A stretch of DNA of 64,000 bases. It comes from Primulina eburnea. Its lineage: Eukaryota; Streptophyta; Magnoliopsida; Lamiales; Gesneriaceae. The notes under the pieces were generated by a model. The model ran no database searches, was not told the DNA's origin, and worked only from the letters and a program-made list of their open reading frames with translations. Shown here one piece after another: positions 11,385 through 23,221 of the stretch. A program made the translations under genes and the position numbers. How positions within the stretch are numbered: the stretch's first letter is position 1; each line of letters opens with the position of its first letter. The stretch is from assembly GCF_022965805.1 (NCBI RefSeq), contig NC_133101.1:1240001-1304000 (forward strand). The letters run 5' to 3'.

Positions 11385-11814
11385 TGTTGGGTAAAACAAA
11401 TAAAAGAAATGGCGAAGAATTCTGCGATACGAAATCGGCTTCAAATCGTGTAGGATCTACACTTTCCTTTAGGCTTTATTTGCTCTCTGTTTTGTGCAAA
11501 TAAATCAGAGCAAATATCCTGTAGGATAAGATGAAGAAACTAGAAGAAACAATGCACTTTGAATGTTCTAGATACAATATACGTAAGAAAGTTTCTTTCA
11601 ATAATATTCAAACCTTGTAGATAGATTTTCTGCAGCAAACCTAACTCAAGTTGACCCCTTTTATTGACTTCAATAATTGATGAATTAAACATTGCAACTA
11701 TTTATATATGGCCTTTCAGAAAAGGTGTAAACCATTCCTTTTGAAATTGTATTGTTTCAATACAAATACAACTTTTCATACACACCTTTTCAATATATAC
11801 GAATATATTTAACA
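11385..11814 (-). repeat. Right (5') LTR of the copia element
   Basis: 430 bp, identical to the left LTR. On the coding strand it contains a CATATATAAATAG TATA box about 105 nt from its start and an AATAAA near nt 335, so it should drive transcription towards lower coordinates, antisense to the host gene. Confidence 0.96.
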
Positions 11815-13020
11815 TAATCTATGTTTCTGGTGGTGAGGTCTTTGGTGGGCAGAAGAAACTGATTCCCTTTAATGCGATGTTTGAAAATGTTATCGACCGG
11901 ACTTCCTTGAGCATGCCGTGGGAGCTAAATAAAATGTATGGCGGGGAAGCTAATCTGGTGGACAAAGCTCCTAAGACTAAACCACCTCCAGTGAAAGTCG
12001 AACAGAAGCCTGATGACTGGAAAAATTCTGGGCCCCGACCACGTCCGCTCCCTCCACCACCAGCTCGACCGAAATATCCTTACAACATTGAAGGTTGGTG
12101 GGGTTGGGTATCTGAGAGCGATAATGAGCCGGAGAGTACGGTTATCGAGTTGAGGATCAATGCACATAAATTGCTATGGGAGGCGATAGACTACACGATC
12201 TGTCTAGAAGCAGATGTATTTATTGCAGGATTTTATCGTGATGGTAAAGGAAACCCAAATTTTGCTAGCTTGGTCATGGGGCACAGGCTCTATCAGTTTG
12301 CTGCCTCCAAAACTTTTCACTTAGACAGGTGATTTTCGTGACACCATATCACCACGCCCCATCAGATAAAAGTTTTGAAATTATGTGTGCGCGTTTCTTC
12401 TTCTTCTTTTTTTTCCCAATTGGAAGTTTCAAACCCCAAAATCCTTTTGAGTTGTCTCAGTTACCCCGCGCTGCTGATTTATTGGATTTGCCCCTGATGC
12501 TAGACGCCGTCTTATTATGTTTTTCTTGTCGCTGTGTAGGAAAGAAATTGCGAAGCTTTTAGATGAGATCCGGGACCACTTTTACCAAGCCAACCACACC
12601 TGGATAACATCGGTACGAAGACATATGAGAAGAAATTTAATCGATGGGCTGTATCAGGAATCCGCTAGATCAAAAACCTCGTTGTTTTTGTCCTTCCCTG
12701 TTCCCGAGTGCTCGTGCTTGCAAAACAACCCAGCTGAAGGGTCGACCCATGCTTCAAGCCCTTCAGCTTGTTCGCAGCTACACGATGCTCTTGGAGCTAT
12801 GCACCATTGTCCATCCTGGATGGATGGAGATGCGCCTTCTCGATCAATGGACAAGGAAGACTATGAATATCTCGAAAAAGATGATTCAGACTCGACCGCC
12901 ACTGGGCTTCTTTTCCGGCAGAATGGCGGTGGTGAGAGTCCCGAGGGAGGAGTAGAAGTAAGCAGCAAAGAAGATGCACAGATCGAGGATCAAGAGGAGC
13001 TAGAAGGAGGAGAAAGGTGA

Positions 13021-14068
13021 CAAGATTGTCCTTTTGTTTAAACATGATGCTTTGTGGTGATTCTGGGAGGTATGGATTTGTTCTTGGTTGAACGCGTGGA
13101 GTATGATTTATAGACAACCAACAACTTGTATTTGAACCGGGTTGGTGCCAATTCAGATTGATCGGTCAAGCGTGCTCGGGTATGGTTCGATGAATCCTCT
13201 AGATGGGATATTTTAACGATCCACGCCATCAATTTTGGTGTAATCTAGCTTGTGTGTGTTAGGCTCTTGAGACAATGGAATGACTCTAGTTTAGGGTATT
13301 GTTCTACTTAGGAATCGGAACAATGGAAAAACTGCCTGAATTAGTTAAGGTGGTTGAACAAAATTATTGAGAAAAACAAAAGAAATTGGCATGACTTGAT
13401 TTGAAATGTTCCTGTTTTCTATTTATTTTGTCAAACGTGGTTCATATGTATATATTATTTTTAGTTGTAGAAAAATTTGTTAGATTTATGTCGAGGCCAA
13501 ATCTTAAACTTGAGAATTTGATGTTAACACATAAACTTGTATGTATATTTTTCAAGTTACTGGACAGGACAGTTCAAGATATTTGCAATAAATCCAAAGT
13601 TGAAGCTTTATTTTAGATCGAGAATCTCTACAGGTTTAGATACGTAATTTTTTTTTAAAAAAATAGATTACTCGTATTTATTATTAAGATCTTATTTTAA
13701 AATGCATCTTTAAAAAAAATGAATGCTATAAATTGAAATTTTGAATTCGAGCAATTAAATAGAGCCCTCCAGCAGCATGTGCTACCATCTCCGGGGATCT
13801 CTCCTCAGTTCTTCCCCCTCTCTTCTTCTTGTTTTTTTTTTTTTTTTTTTTTGGTTTTTTCAGAAGCAGATTTTAAAGATTATATTTAAGATTAATATAT
13901 ATTCGAAAATTTTCCCAAATTCATAACGGACAAATCTAGATTATTGGAAATGAATCTTCAATCCAATCACCTGTACGCATCCGTAGCTTTCTAATTTGAG
14001 GGAGAACGATTATTTTTCAGGTTTTTAATTGTTGTTTTTGCTTAATTTATTGGTGCATATTTGCGTAA
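13021..14068. other. Intergenic region
   Basis: 3' flank of the O-fucosyltransferase gene and 5' flank of the ABHD17-like gene. Includes a T-run of about 20 at 13831-13851 followed by the probable 5' leader of the downstream gene. No other gene or repeat recognised. Confidence 0.7.
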
Positions 14069-16834
14069 ATGGGGGCGGTGACGTCGTCGATGGCGGCGAA
14101 GTTTGCGTTTTTTCCGCCGAATCCACCTTCGTATGCGGTGACGGTGGCTGAGGCGACGGGGAAGCTTCGGATGACGGAGGTGGCGGAGAAGGAAAATGTT
14201 GACGTTCTGAAAGTTAAATCGAAGAGGGGGACGGAGATTGTGGTGGTTTACGTGAAGAACCCGACGGCGAAGCTCACGTTGTTGTACTCCCACGGCAACG
14301 CCGCTGATCTAGGGCAGATGTATGACCTCTTTAGTGAGCTCAGCATTCACCTTCGGGTGAATTTGATGGGGTATTTTCAAAATTCGCAGTCTTTGTTTCG
14401 ATAAATGTACAAGTTTTGTTTCTACATTTTTATGTACGAGATTGGCGTAGTTGGATGGTAAAATATATATTCATTTTTTGTTAATGCATGGTTTCACGTG
14501 GTGGAATATGAATACTTAGGAAGGCGGGTGAATTTGTAGATTCTGAATGATTCGATGGGCTAAGTTGAATGTTACTTCTGCTTCAGTTTTTTTACTCGAA
14601 CATGTTTTGAAAATATTTACTTCGTTAAACGATAGTAATTGAGGGAGGGGGTTGAAACAAGCCCAGTGGATACAGATGCCATGTATTTGGAGGAGCGAAA
14701 CATCGATTTTTAAAAATAAATTAGGCTTGAAATTTCAATTTTTTTTAGTTTAGAGGCATCCCCTCTCAGTAGTCAAGAAAGAGCTATGGTTTACTCTAGT
14801 TGTCTTAGTAGAAGTAATATTTTGCCTCCTTTTATTGGAAGGTCATCAGTTTTCTGTTTACCTCAACCAGAATTTAAACCATACAAGATGAGTATTCAGC
14901 TCTATTCTGTCTTAGAGTTCTCAATCTTGTCATCAAATTTTGTAAACCCCATGTAGACCACAAAATAATAACCAACCAGCATAACTGTGCATGCGAAAGT
15001 TTGAATTCACTGTGCCAACTTCTAAATATTAATTTCTTTTTGGCAGGTATGATTATTCAGGCTATGGACAGTCCACCGGGAAGGTATGAGTGACGGGGAA
15101 CGAATTCAATAGCAGTGGCAATTTTTTAATGGAAATTATTAACGTCTTTTTGTTTGTTCATTATTTTCAAAGCCAAGTGAGCAAAACACTTATGCGGACA
15201 TAGAAGCTGCATATGAATGCCTTCAAGAAATTTATGGTGTGAAGGAAGAGGATATAATATTGTACGGACAGTCTGTTGGCAGTGGACCAACTTTAGATTT
15301 GGCGTCTCGTTTGTCTAAATTAAGAGCGGTCGTGCTTCACAGCGCTATACTCTCAGGACTGCGAGTTATGTATCCCGTGAAGCGAACATATTGGTTTGAC
15401 ATTTATAAGGTCGATCTAATTTCATACAAGTAATGTATCGGGTTTCTTTTATTCATTGTATTGTATGAATGAATTCTCCTTTTACTAATGTTGTTCTATC
15501 TTGTGGCACAGAATATCGACAAAATCCCATTAGTCCAATGTCCTGTATTGCTTATCCATGTAAGTTTTTATATGCTTCAGAGGGTTGTAAAAGAGCTTCT
15601 AATGATCTTTAATACTGGCAAGCTGGTAGAGGGATTTATTCTGTATATTCAGTTGTTAAAAGTAGTTAATAGTGATTGAATAGATATACGCACATTCTAC
15701 AGATAGAAAATTTCCGTTGATACTGTATAGTTTTTGAAAAATAGCATCTGCAATCAGTATTTCTGCAATGGAGAACACTTGGATGGTTTGATGATTCAAC
15801 CTGTATTGTATACCTTTGGATGTTGCATCTATTTCAGACCATAAACTTTTTTGGCTGTCGAATTTGTTCTCCCACTGTGATACTATTGCTACTTTTTTTC
15901 TGAATTCTATTTTTTAAACTGAGTTAATTTACCATGTTTGGGAAGCTGCATCGTCATACTTCTCAATATCCGGACTCAATATTCATGATAGCTGGAAGTT
16001 TTGTTGAAGCTTTAGTATTATACTATCTGCTGTTCTAAGTATGTTTTTAAATGTTGCAGGGTACGGCAGATGATGTAGTAGATTGCTCCCATGGTAAACA
16101 GCTATGGGAGCTTTGTAAAGACAAGTACGAGCCATTATGGGTTAAAGGTGGCAACCATTGTGACCTTGAGCTCTACCCAGAATATATCAAGCATTTGAAG
16201 AAGTTCATCTCAGCTATCGAGAAATCTGGACATACGAGGAACGGATCCTTTTCATCTGTGGATCGGATGGAGATTGCTCGAAACAGCACAGATTGCAGAC
16301 CCAGACCAAGCTTAGATCAAAGAGAGAAGTCGAAATCAAGCACAGATGACAGAGAGAATCCTCGAGTGAGCATAGATCGAAGAGATAAGTCTAGAGCAAG
16401 CACTGACAAGAGAGAAAGATCGCGAAAAACTGCAGATTATCCTGAGAAACCGAATAATAATGCAGAACAGCCAGAGAGAGCACGGAACAGCATAGATCGG
16501 TTAGTCTCAATATGTATCTGTCAAATTTTCTTCAGTTATATGAAACTCAGTGACGGGGCGAGAGAAGCCTAAAGGGTTTAGTTTTTTTTATTAAGAGAAG
16601 ATTTATATTTCTATAAAACGCCCTTGTAAAAAATAAAAACAAACCAGGCTGGGCGACTGCCCATTCGTCCCCTGTTGGATCCTCCTCCCCTGTGTACAAA
16701 TGCATGTCTTGTGATTACCAATTTTGTTTTTCAATTGACCGTTGGAATTGAATTGTGGCAGCTTTGGAGATATGATGAAATCGGCTGTTTTGTGTAATAT
16801 CGACTGTTTCAAGCCTGTGGGAACGAAGATTTGA
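14069..16834 (+). CDS. ABHD17-type alpha/beta hydrolase, 378 aa
   Basis: Serine hydrolase of the ABHD17 group; animal members remove palmitate from membrane proteins, and the role of plant homologues is less clear. Exons: 14069-14370, 15047-15083, 15173-15409, 15512-15559, 16060-16499, 16762-16834; phases agree. N-terminus [17 protein letters not shown]; Gly2 makes N-myristoylation possible. [15 protein letters not shown] and [12 protein letters not shown] are family marks. The nucleophile is S147 in YGQSVGSG, the acid about D212 in [12 protein letters not shown], and the base H241 in GGNHCDLE. The core ends near residue 260. A basic disordered tail follows with degenerate STDxREKSR-like units, then the last exon [20 protein letters not shown]. 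Reading through the last intron would instead end the frame at 16572 with an unrelated tail; the spliced form matches the conserved C-terminus I recall for plant homologues. Confidence 0.9.
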
Positions 16835-17476
16835 GGGTGGTGGGGTTGTAAGTTCAACTCTGGTCACTTGTTAAATCTACTTGTAGTCTATAGTTTTTCT
16901 TTCCCTTTTTTTTGTTTATTTTTTTTATAATGTTTTTTCTATAGAGAGGCTCAATTGAAATTGTTTCAGGTTTTAGATTTTAATTTGTTGTTTAGAAATG
17001 TAGAGTTGAATATGTTATTCTGGTTTTTAATTTCTATTTACTGTTTTAATGGGACTCTGGGGTTGAAATTTGAAAAAATAAACAATGTCGAGTTCGAGTT
17101 TTGCTTGAATTTGAACACGAATCGATTGGTTTGAACCGTTTTTTCGTGTGAATAATAAAATATTAACTGATGATACATTATTATTTCATGGCTCGAGCTT
17201 ACATTAAGTACATATCTATGTATTTCAATTTATCATTTCTATGTTATGCATAATTTAATATTTCATCATCCAAACAGTGCCGAGCGCCACATGACACGTT
17301 GCATTAGTATTAAATTAAATCAATAAAATTATTTTAGATAGCCGATGATGTTATTAAATTTAGTGGATCTATATCTGATGGCCCAAATGATGTCAATCCT
17401 AAGCCCAACCCGACATCGAAGCTGGGGCAGCAGTCCGCGGTTTGGCTCCACGTGCCACAGGAAAAGGGGTCCCTTG
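16835..17476. other. Intergenic region
   Basis: 3' flank of the ABHD17-like gene. AT-rich; nothing recognised before the hAT-like element, whose left TSD is 17469-17476. Confidence 0.6.
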
Positions 17477-17973
17477 TAAGGACGTAAACGAACCAAATCA
17501 TTTGTGAGATTATTCGAAGTTTGAGCTCGTTTAAAGAGGCTGTTAAGATAAATAAGCTAAACTCAACCTTTACAGTATTCGGCTCGTTAGCTCAGTGAAC
17601 ATGTTCGTTGGTAAGCTAATGAGTAATCTTTTAGATAAACAAATAATAGTTTTGATATTTGATTTATTGATTTTGTATATTATTTATGAAGTATATAGAA
17701 AAATCTATTAAATTTATTTATTATAATAAATTTACAAATTTTAATAAGAATAATATTTTTTTCTTTAAATATATAATTTACTTTTAATTAATTTAATGAA
17801 AATTTAAATATATAATTCATATTTATTAAGCTTGTTTATGCTCGATAAAGGCTTGAATAAGCTCGTGAGCCATGTATATATTCGTTAAATAAAGCTCGAG
17901 CTCAGCTCGATTATAAACGAACCAAGCTCAAACATTCAAGAGTTCGGCTCGACTCGATTCGATTACATCCCTA
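17477..17973. mobile_element. hAT-like non-autonomous element, 497 bp
   Basis: Imperfect terminal inverted repeats TAAGGACGTAAACGAACC and GATTCGATTACATCCCTA, with flanking 8-bp duplications GTCCCTTG (17469-17476) and GTCCATTG (17974-17981), one mismatch. Subterminal GCTCG/CTCGAGCTC-rich arms surround an AT-rich core and there is no coding capacity. An 8-bp TSD is typical of hAT. Confidence 0.8.
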
Positions 17974-17981
17974 GTCCATTG

Positions 17982-19596
17982 ACTTCAGGAGATGACCAAG
18001 TCGGTAAATTTATGTGAAATTATAATTTTGGTTCAATATTTTTAATTATTTGTTATTTTGTTTTTTCAAAATTTCAAATTTAGTCTCTCTTTTATTTTTT
18101 TAGAAATTTAATTTTTTTGACATGAAATTGATGAAACATAGACATGATATCGACATGTTATATTAGTATTCACAAGACAATGCTAAATTTATTAAAAATA
18201 AATAAAGAATATGAAGATGGAAATTTTTAAATATAGAAGGCTTAAATCACAAAAAACAAAGAACATGGGATCAAACGGCAATTTTCATGTGAAATTATCA
18301 ATGGTGAATTAAAGAAGATAGTTCCACGTATAGTCTGGAACCTGCGACATTCCAAACGGTATGTTTCTTCTTAAATGTGTTTTTTTTTCTATCTATTTTC
18401 TTGCATTACATTTTAGATCACATCCACAAATGATCTCGTTTCTGTTCTCCAACATGTGAAGTTATTTTTCCCCCGTTTTGAGGTTTGAATTTCGCTGGTT
18501 TTGTCGTGACTGTGCATAGGCAAGTGGAATTCGATTGCTGATCTTTTCTTGGCGTCGTCGGTTTTCATTATCAAATGGAAAATAGTAACAGATATATTGA
18601 TATTTGATTGTACGTAAGCTAATGAAGGGCTAAGAATTATGGATCGGGATGATCTTGATGGCGGACGGAACCATGAAATTAGTAAAGGAGACTGAGGATG
18701 GATTTGAGTTTTGTGGGGGGAGTTGTGAATGCTACTTTTGTCATGTTGTGGACTCAAGTGTGTGTTTTTAAAGAACTTGAGATGGATTCGAGACTCCCTG
18801 TGGAAGGTTTTTTGATTGGTGAAAAGTTAGGGCAGACCCAATCTGTTGTCTGGTGGTGAGGTTGATGGACTCAGGGGCGACTGGCTATATTTTTTGGGAT
18901 TGAACTTTCTTTGTTAGAGAAATTATGAAAAGATTTTGAACTTTTCTAGCGGGAGTTTTACATGTTGACACCGTGCTCTGCTCAGGCTACTAGTTTCATT
19001 TGACAGTTGCCAGGATTTTGCGTGAAGATTTAGGGGGTTGATGTTGGTTGTGAAAATATGTAAAAAAGAATCTGATTGTATAGCTAAGTGATGATGATCA
19101 CATTATCTCTCCGTTCACTTCTTCCTCGTACATAGTTTAGATTTTTGATTTTCTTTATTTCACCTGCTTATCTTGCTTCTTACTCAATTTCATCTTTTAC
19201 GGTGTAGAAGCTGGATCGGCCAGCATTCGTGTAACTTTAACCATGAGCAACACAGGGTAATTCTTACTCCAATTATTTCCTAAAGCTTTTAGTCTGTATT
19301 CACCAGTCACCAATGAAACTATTGAACACAAAAGCAAAGTACAGGCAAGCCTCTTCGTGCAAAATGAAACCTGAGTAGTTTATATTTGTATTTTTTAAAC
19401 AGAACCCAATCTATTTAAGACAGTGTGAGTGGAAACTTTGCTGAACTTCGAATAGTTTTCTTTAAGGGTCTTATCAACTCTACATGACTCCTCGTTATGA
19501 TTGATATGTTGATATATTTAGCCTTTGTTTAAAAAGATATATAAGCTCTATTTTTCAGGATCTAAACTTTAATGCAAGCTGACTAGAAGACTTGAA
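17982..19596. other. Intergenic region and probable 5' leader of the WIT-like gene
   Basis: 18000-18300 resembles a dispersed AT-rich repeat (see the repeat-family finding). From about 18.4 kb the sequence is less AT-rich and may hold 5' leader exons of the WIT-like gene, but no exon border can be fixed without transcripts. Confidence 0.5.
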
Positions 19597-22500
19597 ATGG
19601 GTTCCGACACCATTCAAGATGGATCTGCTGCTATCGATCATGTAGGTTCTGGTGAAATGGAAGCTGAATCAAATAATGTGGATTCACTTGAAGTTGTTTC
19701 ATCTCGTGGAGACATCAATGAAGAGCTAGATAGCAGTAGCAAAATCTTTAACAAGGGTTGAATTAGATTTAGCATGTTGCTCTGAAAAGCTGGTTAATTT
19801 GGATATACTTGTGATGCATGTGGCTTCAAGGGAAAATGATTTTGAAGCTTTTGCTTTGGAGGGGGAGCGTAGATTGGAATGCTCAGTTGAGAAAGCATTT
19901 CAATTTGACCTTTTATATGGGTTTTTGGACTCTGAAATCAGAGAACTGGATAATTTTCTATTGGATCTTCAAACTGATGTTGTTACTTCCAGAAAGGTCG
20001 TATCATCATTCAACCAGCTTGGTGATGGTTTTAGGGAAATGGAAGAAAAGATGCGAGATTGTGAGGAATCTCTGAAGCGGTCATTTGAACAGGTATCAGA
20101 CATGAAATTGCAATCTGCCAACTTCCAGAGGATCTTGTTAACTACCTCTGAAGATGAAAAATGTATGTTCATCATTTTCTCCATTTTCTTTCTATTTTCC
20201 CCCTACTTTCATGACTTTCGAACATGGGATTCAGGTTCCTGGTTGCTGCTCGATAATTAGTTTATGTTGCAATGGATTTCAGCCTGGATTATAAATAGAG
20301 GGAAAATTTTGGTTCTTTGTTGTTCAGGTTCCTGGTTGCATCCCCGAGTATATCAGTCCTGATTAAGTGTCTTCTGTAATTGCGTTTTCTTGGGGAGTGA
20401 TTTTCATTTATAATAATCTAACAGTCTCTAGTATTATTGGCAGCAAAATATGACAAGGAGTTTGCAGGTCTGGAAAATGGCGATCTCTCTAATTTGAATA
20501 CAAAGATTAGAATGCAGACTTCAGAGCAGCAGAGGCATATTTTGAGAATGCTGGAGAAGTCTTTGGCTCGTGAAATGGATTTAGAGAAGAAGCTGACTGA
20601 GGCTAGACAAATTGAGGAAGATTTAAAATTTAGGCTACAACAAGAAGTCATCAGTATTGAAGAAGAAGCTGAAATTATTTGGGAAAGACTGTTTGAGGCA
20701 GAAAATAATTCAGAAATTTTGTTGGGGATTTTGAATGAGCTAGTTGGGACAATTCAGATGGCACAGTTTAATTTAGATGGATATATTCAGAGAGAAGGAG
20801 AATTGATACTTCAGTGTAAAGGTTTAAATGAACAACTGCAAGAAAAAGACCTTGCTTTAGTGCACTCTGAGCGTTCCAGGGGCGAACTTTTGGAAAAGGT
20901 TTGTTTACTAGAGCAGAAACTGAGCGAATATGAGGCTCAACTGCACTCTTTTGAGGATACTTTAGAGCAAAATAAAGAATCTTCCTCAAAGATTTATGAC
21001 AGAGAAAATATAAGTGATGAAACGATGGAAAAAGTCGCTGAAGCTGAAAAGCGGGTTGAGAGTTCCGAATCTGAGTGTAAATTGCTTAGAGAGTCTAATA
21101 TGGAGCTTAATAATGACCTGAGTCGCTTGAAAAGAGACATTGCTGATGCAACTGAGAGGGTGGAGCAACTAGAGAGGCAGTTAAAAGATTCCGAAATCAA
21201 GCGACTGCATTCAGAGGCATCTGCTGAAGCTAGTGAAGAGAAGCAACATATGCTAAATTGCACTATCGAGGATATGGAAGATTTGATAAAGGATCTTAAA
21301 TCAAAGGTTTCAAAAGCTGAAAATCAGACTGAGAGCGTTGAAGATAAGTGCGTCACCTTGTCAGAGTCCAATGCTGAACTTGTTGGAGAAGTTAATTTTC
21401 TAAGAGGTAGAGTGGAACACTTGGAAACATCTTTGCATCAGGCTGATGATGCAAAGAAGGAGACTGTAAAAGATTTTAGGATGTATACTAAAGTTATTGC
21501 TGATTTAGTTTTGCAGTTGGCTCTTGAAAGAGAACGTCTTCACAAGCAGGTTAGCATTCTGATTGTTTCTATCATGGTAGTGGTTGACTGAGTTACTAGT
21601 AAGAAAATTCTGGTTTGTATCATTTGCTTCTACCGTTTCTCCTCACTCTCCAGCAAGCTTTTGGTTTGTTGGATTAAATGAGATGTTATCCTGTGGTCCA
21701 GATATTTTCACCGAACCTATGCCTTTTAGTTATTTGATCTTAAATGAAAGTCTTAAGCCATCAGCCCGAGGTGGAATTTTCAGTTTCTTTTGTAAGGTTT
21801 GCCTACATAGACTGCAGTGCAGTGGAAGTGTATCCCATATCATGTCTACTTGATACAGTCCCAATTGAATATCAGGCATCTACAACTTAGTTTCAGACTG
21901 CAACTTTAAAAGTTATTGAGGCAAGAAAAAAACATAGCTACGTTTTTACTCCTCCATGCAATGAAAAGATGTTTATCTACTTCTAGTCTTTCTTATTGCG
22001 GACAAGCCCAAGGAGATTACTGGTTATTTTACTTTTCAAGGTTCAGAAGCAATTGAAGTATCCAACATCGTGTCCTTCCAAATACAGATTTCTTCCTTCG
22101 TCCCACTTTGTTTCTAAATTATTGGGACAAGAAAAGCCTCTTCAATCAGGAGCTATATGAAAAATATTTAATCAGTTGATGTTGTGCAAATTTTAGAGCA
22201 TTCTTACTGAATGACAGTAGTTTCCTCATTATTTCTGAATGTTCTGCTTTCAGTCTTATAAGCCTCCATACTCATTTATCATTATGTTATATTGTTACAG
22301 ATTTCAACTTTGGCAAAAGAGAAAAAGGTAGTAGTACATAAGCATTTGAAGCAAATGAATGAGGGCAATTCATTCAATGTGGTTGAAAATCCTGCTGCCA
22401 ACACAAAATTATTGAAGGTCTCCAATTTAAGTCTTAATCGTGGGACCTCTGGAAATGAAAGTAATGAGAAAATAACAGGGTCTTCAGTTACAGATTATCA

Positions 22501-23221
22501 GGTTAGTGCTTCTGTTACTTTTGTCGGCCAGGCGTCATTATTCTGTTTATTGCTAATGCCCCAAATTTTATCTTTTACGAGTTTGGGATAACCAGCCTTG
22601 TTGGACTCCCATTTTTCTGGTATGAACAGATGCAAGTGCAACCCTAAGTGTGCGTGCACTAGCTTCTCCAGTTATTTTACGCTCTTCGCAGTTTAGATCT
22701 GTCATTTAATTCATTTGATCTTACTTCCCGTATCCTTGTTCATTTCGATATATGCATGTCTCAAATCTATCATATGCGAAATATTCTTGTATTCCATAGT
22801 TCCACTTTTGCATTTTAAAGAACTGTTGGTTGTTGCTTGTGTTGTGGTGTTGTACCAAAAGTCAAAGCACAACTAAGATTTTAACTTTCGAGGTTCCTAT
22901 CTTAAGTAGGATGGTTCTTTTTTGCTGAACTTGTTCCCTCTGCAACAACTAAGATATCAGATGATCCAATCTTTCGGACCCAAACTATATGTTTATTTAT
23001 TTATTTAGATTGGAAATGATCCTGGAGATTCATTATTAACAAGTGAGATCAAGATGGAGCATTCCATTTCCACCTCCAAGCTCGAGCCTGTGAGGAACAT
23101 AGAGGCAAGTCAGCTAAATTTCAAGTACATATCCGTTGCTGTTTTTGGAATGGTGATTTCTTTGTTGGCGGCTTCTCTCTTCCAGCGCTACGAATGGCAA
23201 AATTCGAAGAACTCAGGCTAA
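19597..23221 (+). CDS. WIT1: WPP domain-interacting tail-anchored protein (WIT-like), with frameshift
   Basis: WIT proteins sit in the outer nuclear envelope and anchor RanGAP and WIP partners through coiled coils. Exons: 19597-20162, 20444-21549, 22301-22501, 23009-23221; phases agree only if one base is removed near 19741-19744. The start MGSDTIQDGS runs in one frame to codon 48; the conserved part, LTRVELDLACCSEKLVNLDILVMHVASRE, lies in the next frame, with an AAAA run at the switch. Otherwise the protein is about 694 aa: almost entirely coiled coil (EQQRHILRMLEKSLAREMDLEKKL, DMEDLIKDLKSKVSKAEN, ALERERLHKQ), ending in a tail anchor (YISVAVFGMVISLLAASLF, about 664-682) and a 12-residue tail. 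Tail anchor and EERLHKQ-type blocks match Arabidopsis WIT1/WIT2. The shift may be a sequencing error, a real null allele, or bypassed by starting at 19814. Confidence 0.85.

Larger units (their letters stand above)
6466..11814 (-). mobile_element. Complete Ty1/copia LTR retrotransposon, 5349 bp
   Basis: Two 430-bp LTRs (6466-6895 and 11385-11814) read identically base for base, start TGTTGGG and end TTTAACA, and are flanked by the 5-bp duplication TAATC. The coding strand is minus, so the right LTR is the 5' one. A single uninterrupted gag-pol frame fills the interior. A purine-rich tract (GGCAGGGGAT on the minus strand, plus positions about 6896-6907) abuts the 3' LTR. The LTR has a CATATATAAATAG box (about 11698-11710) and an AATAAA. 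No tRNA-type primer-binding site (a TGG start) follows the 5' LTR. Identical LTRs imply a very recent insertion, or recent gene conversion between them. Confidence 0.97.
4270..13020 (+). pseudogene. O-fucosyltransferase family protein gene, interrupted by a copia element
   Basis: Plant GT-O-fucosyltransferase family (Golgi type II membrane protein; the acceptor is not deducible). Exons: 4270-4515, 4965-5049, 5231-about 5286, 5369-5454, 5534-5777, 5895-6098, 6214-6342, 6418-6465 continued at 11820-12328, and 12540-13020. Splice phases agree throughout except after exon 3. Residues about 20-50 form the signal anchor (LKWVGLIGLVLSAVSLFAHF). Motifs follow the family: RIQGGFHE, LLNATLVIPE, YLYNEDQF, LHHVLPVL, RPFIAYDP, ALAYHGCAELF, LCPLMPEEVG, WDTII and, after the transposon, GWWGWVSESDNEPESTV, NAHKLLWEAIDY, SLVMGHRLYQ and ANHTWITSVR. 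The transposon splits one exon between ATC and TAT. The acidic C-terminal tail is unique. The start could also be the ATG at 4279. Exon 3 lacks a canonical donor in phase. Without excision the locus cannot make the full protein. Confidence 0.85.

Noticed and set aside
11385..11444. Extension of the copia polyprotein to the ATG at 11444
   Set aside because: That ATG lies inside the 5' LTR; the 30 extra residues have no gag similarity, while MASSIKDLAT is a typical gag start.
7432..11453. Plus-strand open frames across the copia element
   Set aside because: Antisense to the gag-pol frame and without motifs of their own.
12654..13117. Minus-strand open frames opposite the last O-fucosyltransferase exon
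   Set aside because: Shadows of the plus-strand exon, which has splice-phase and motif support.
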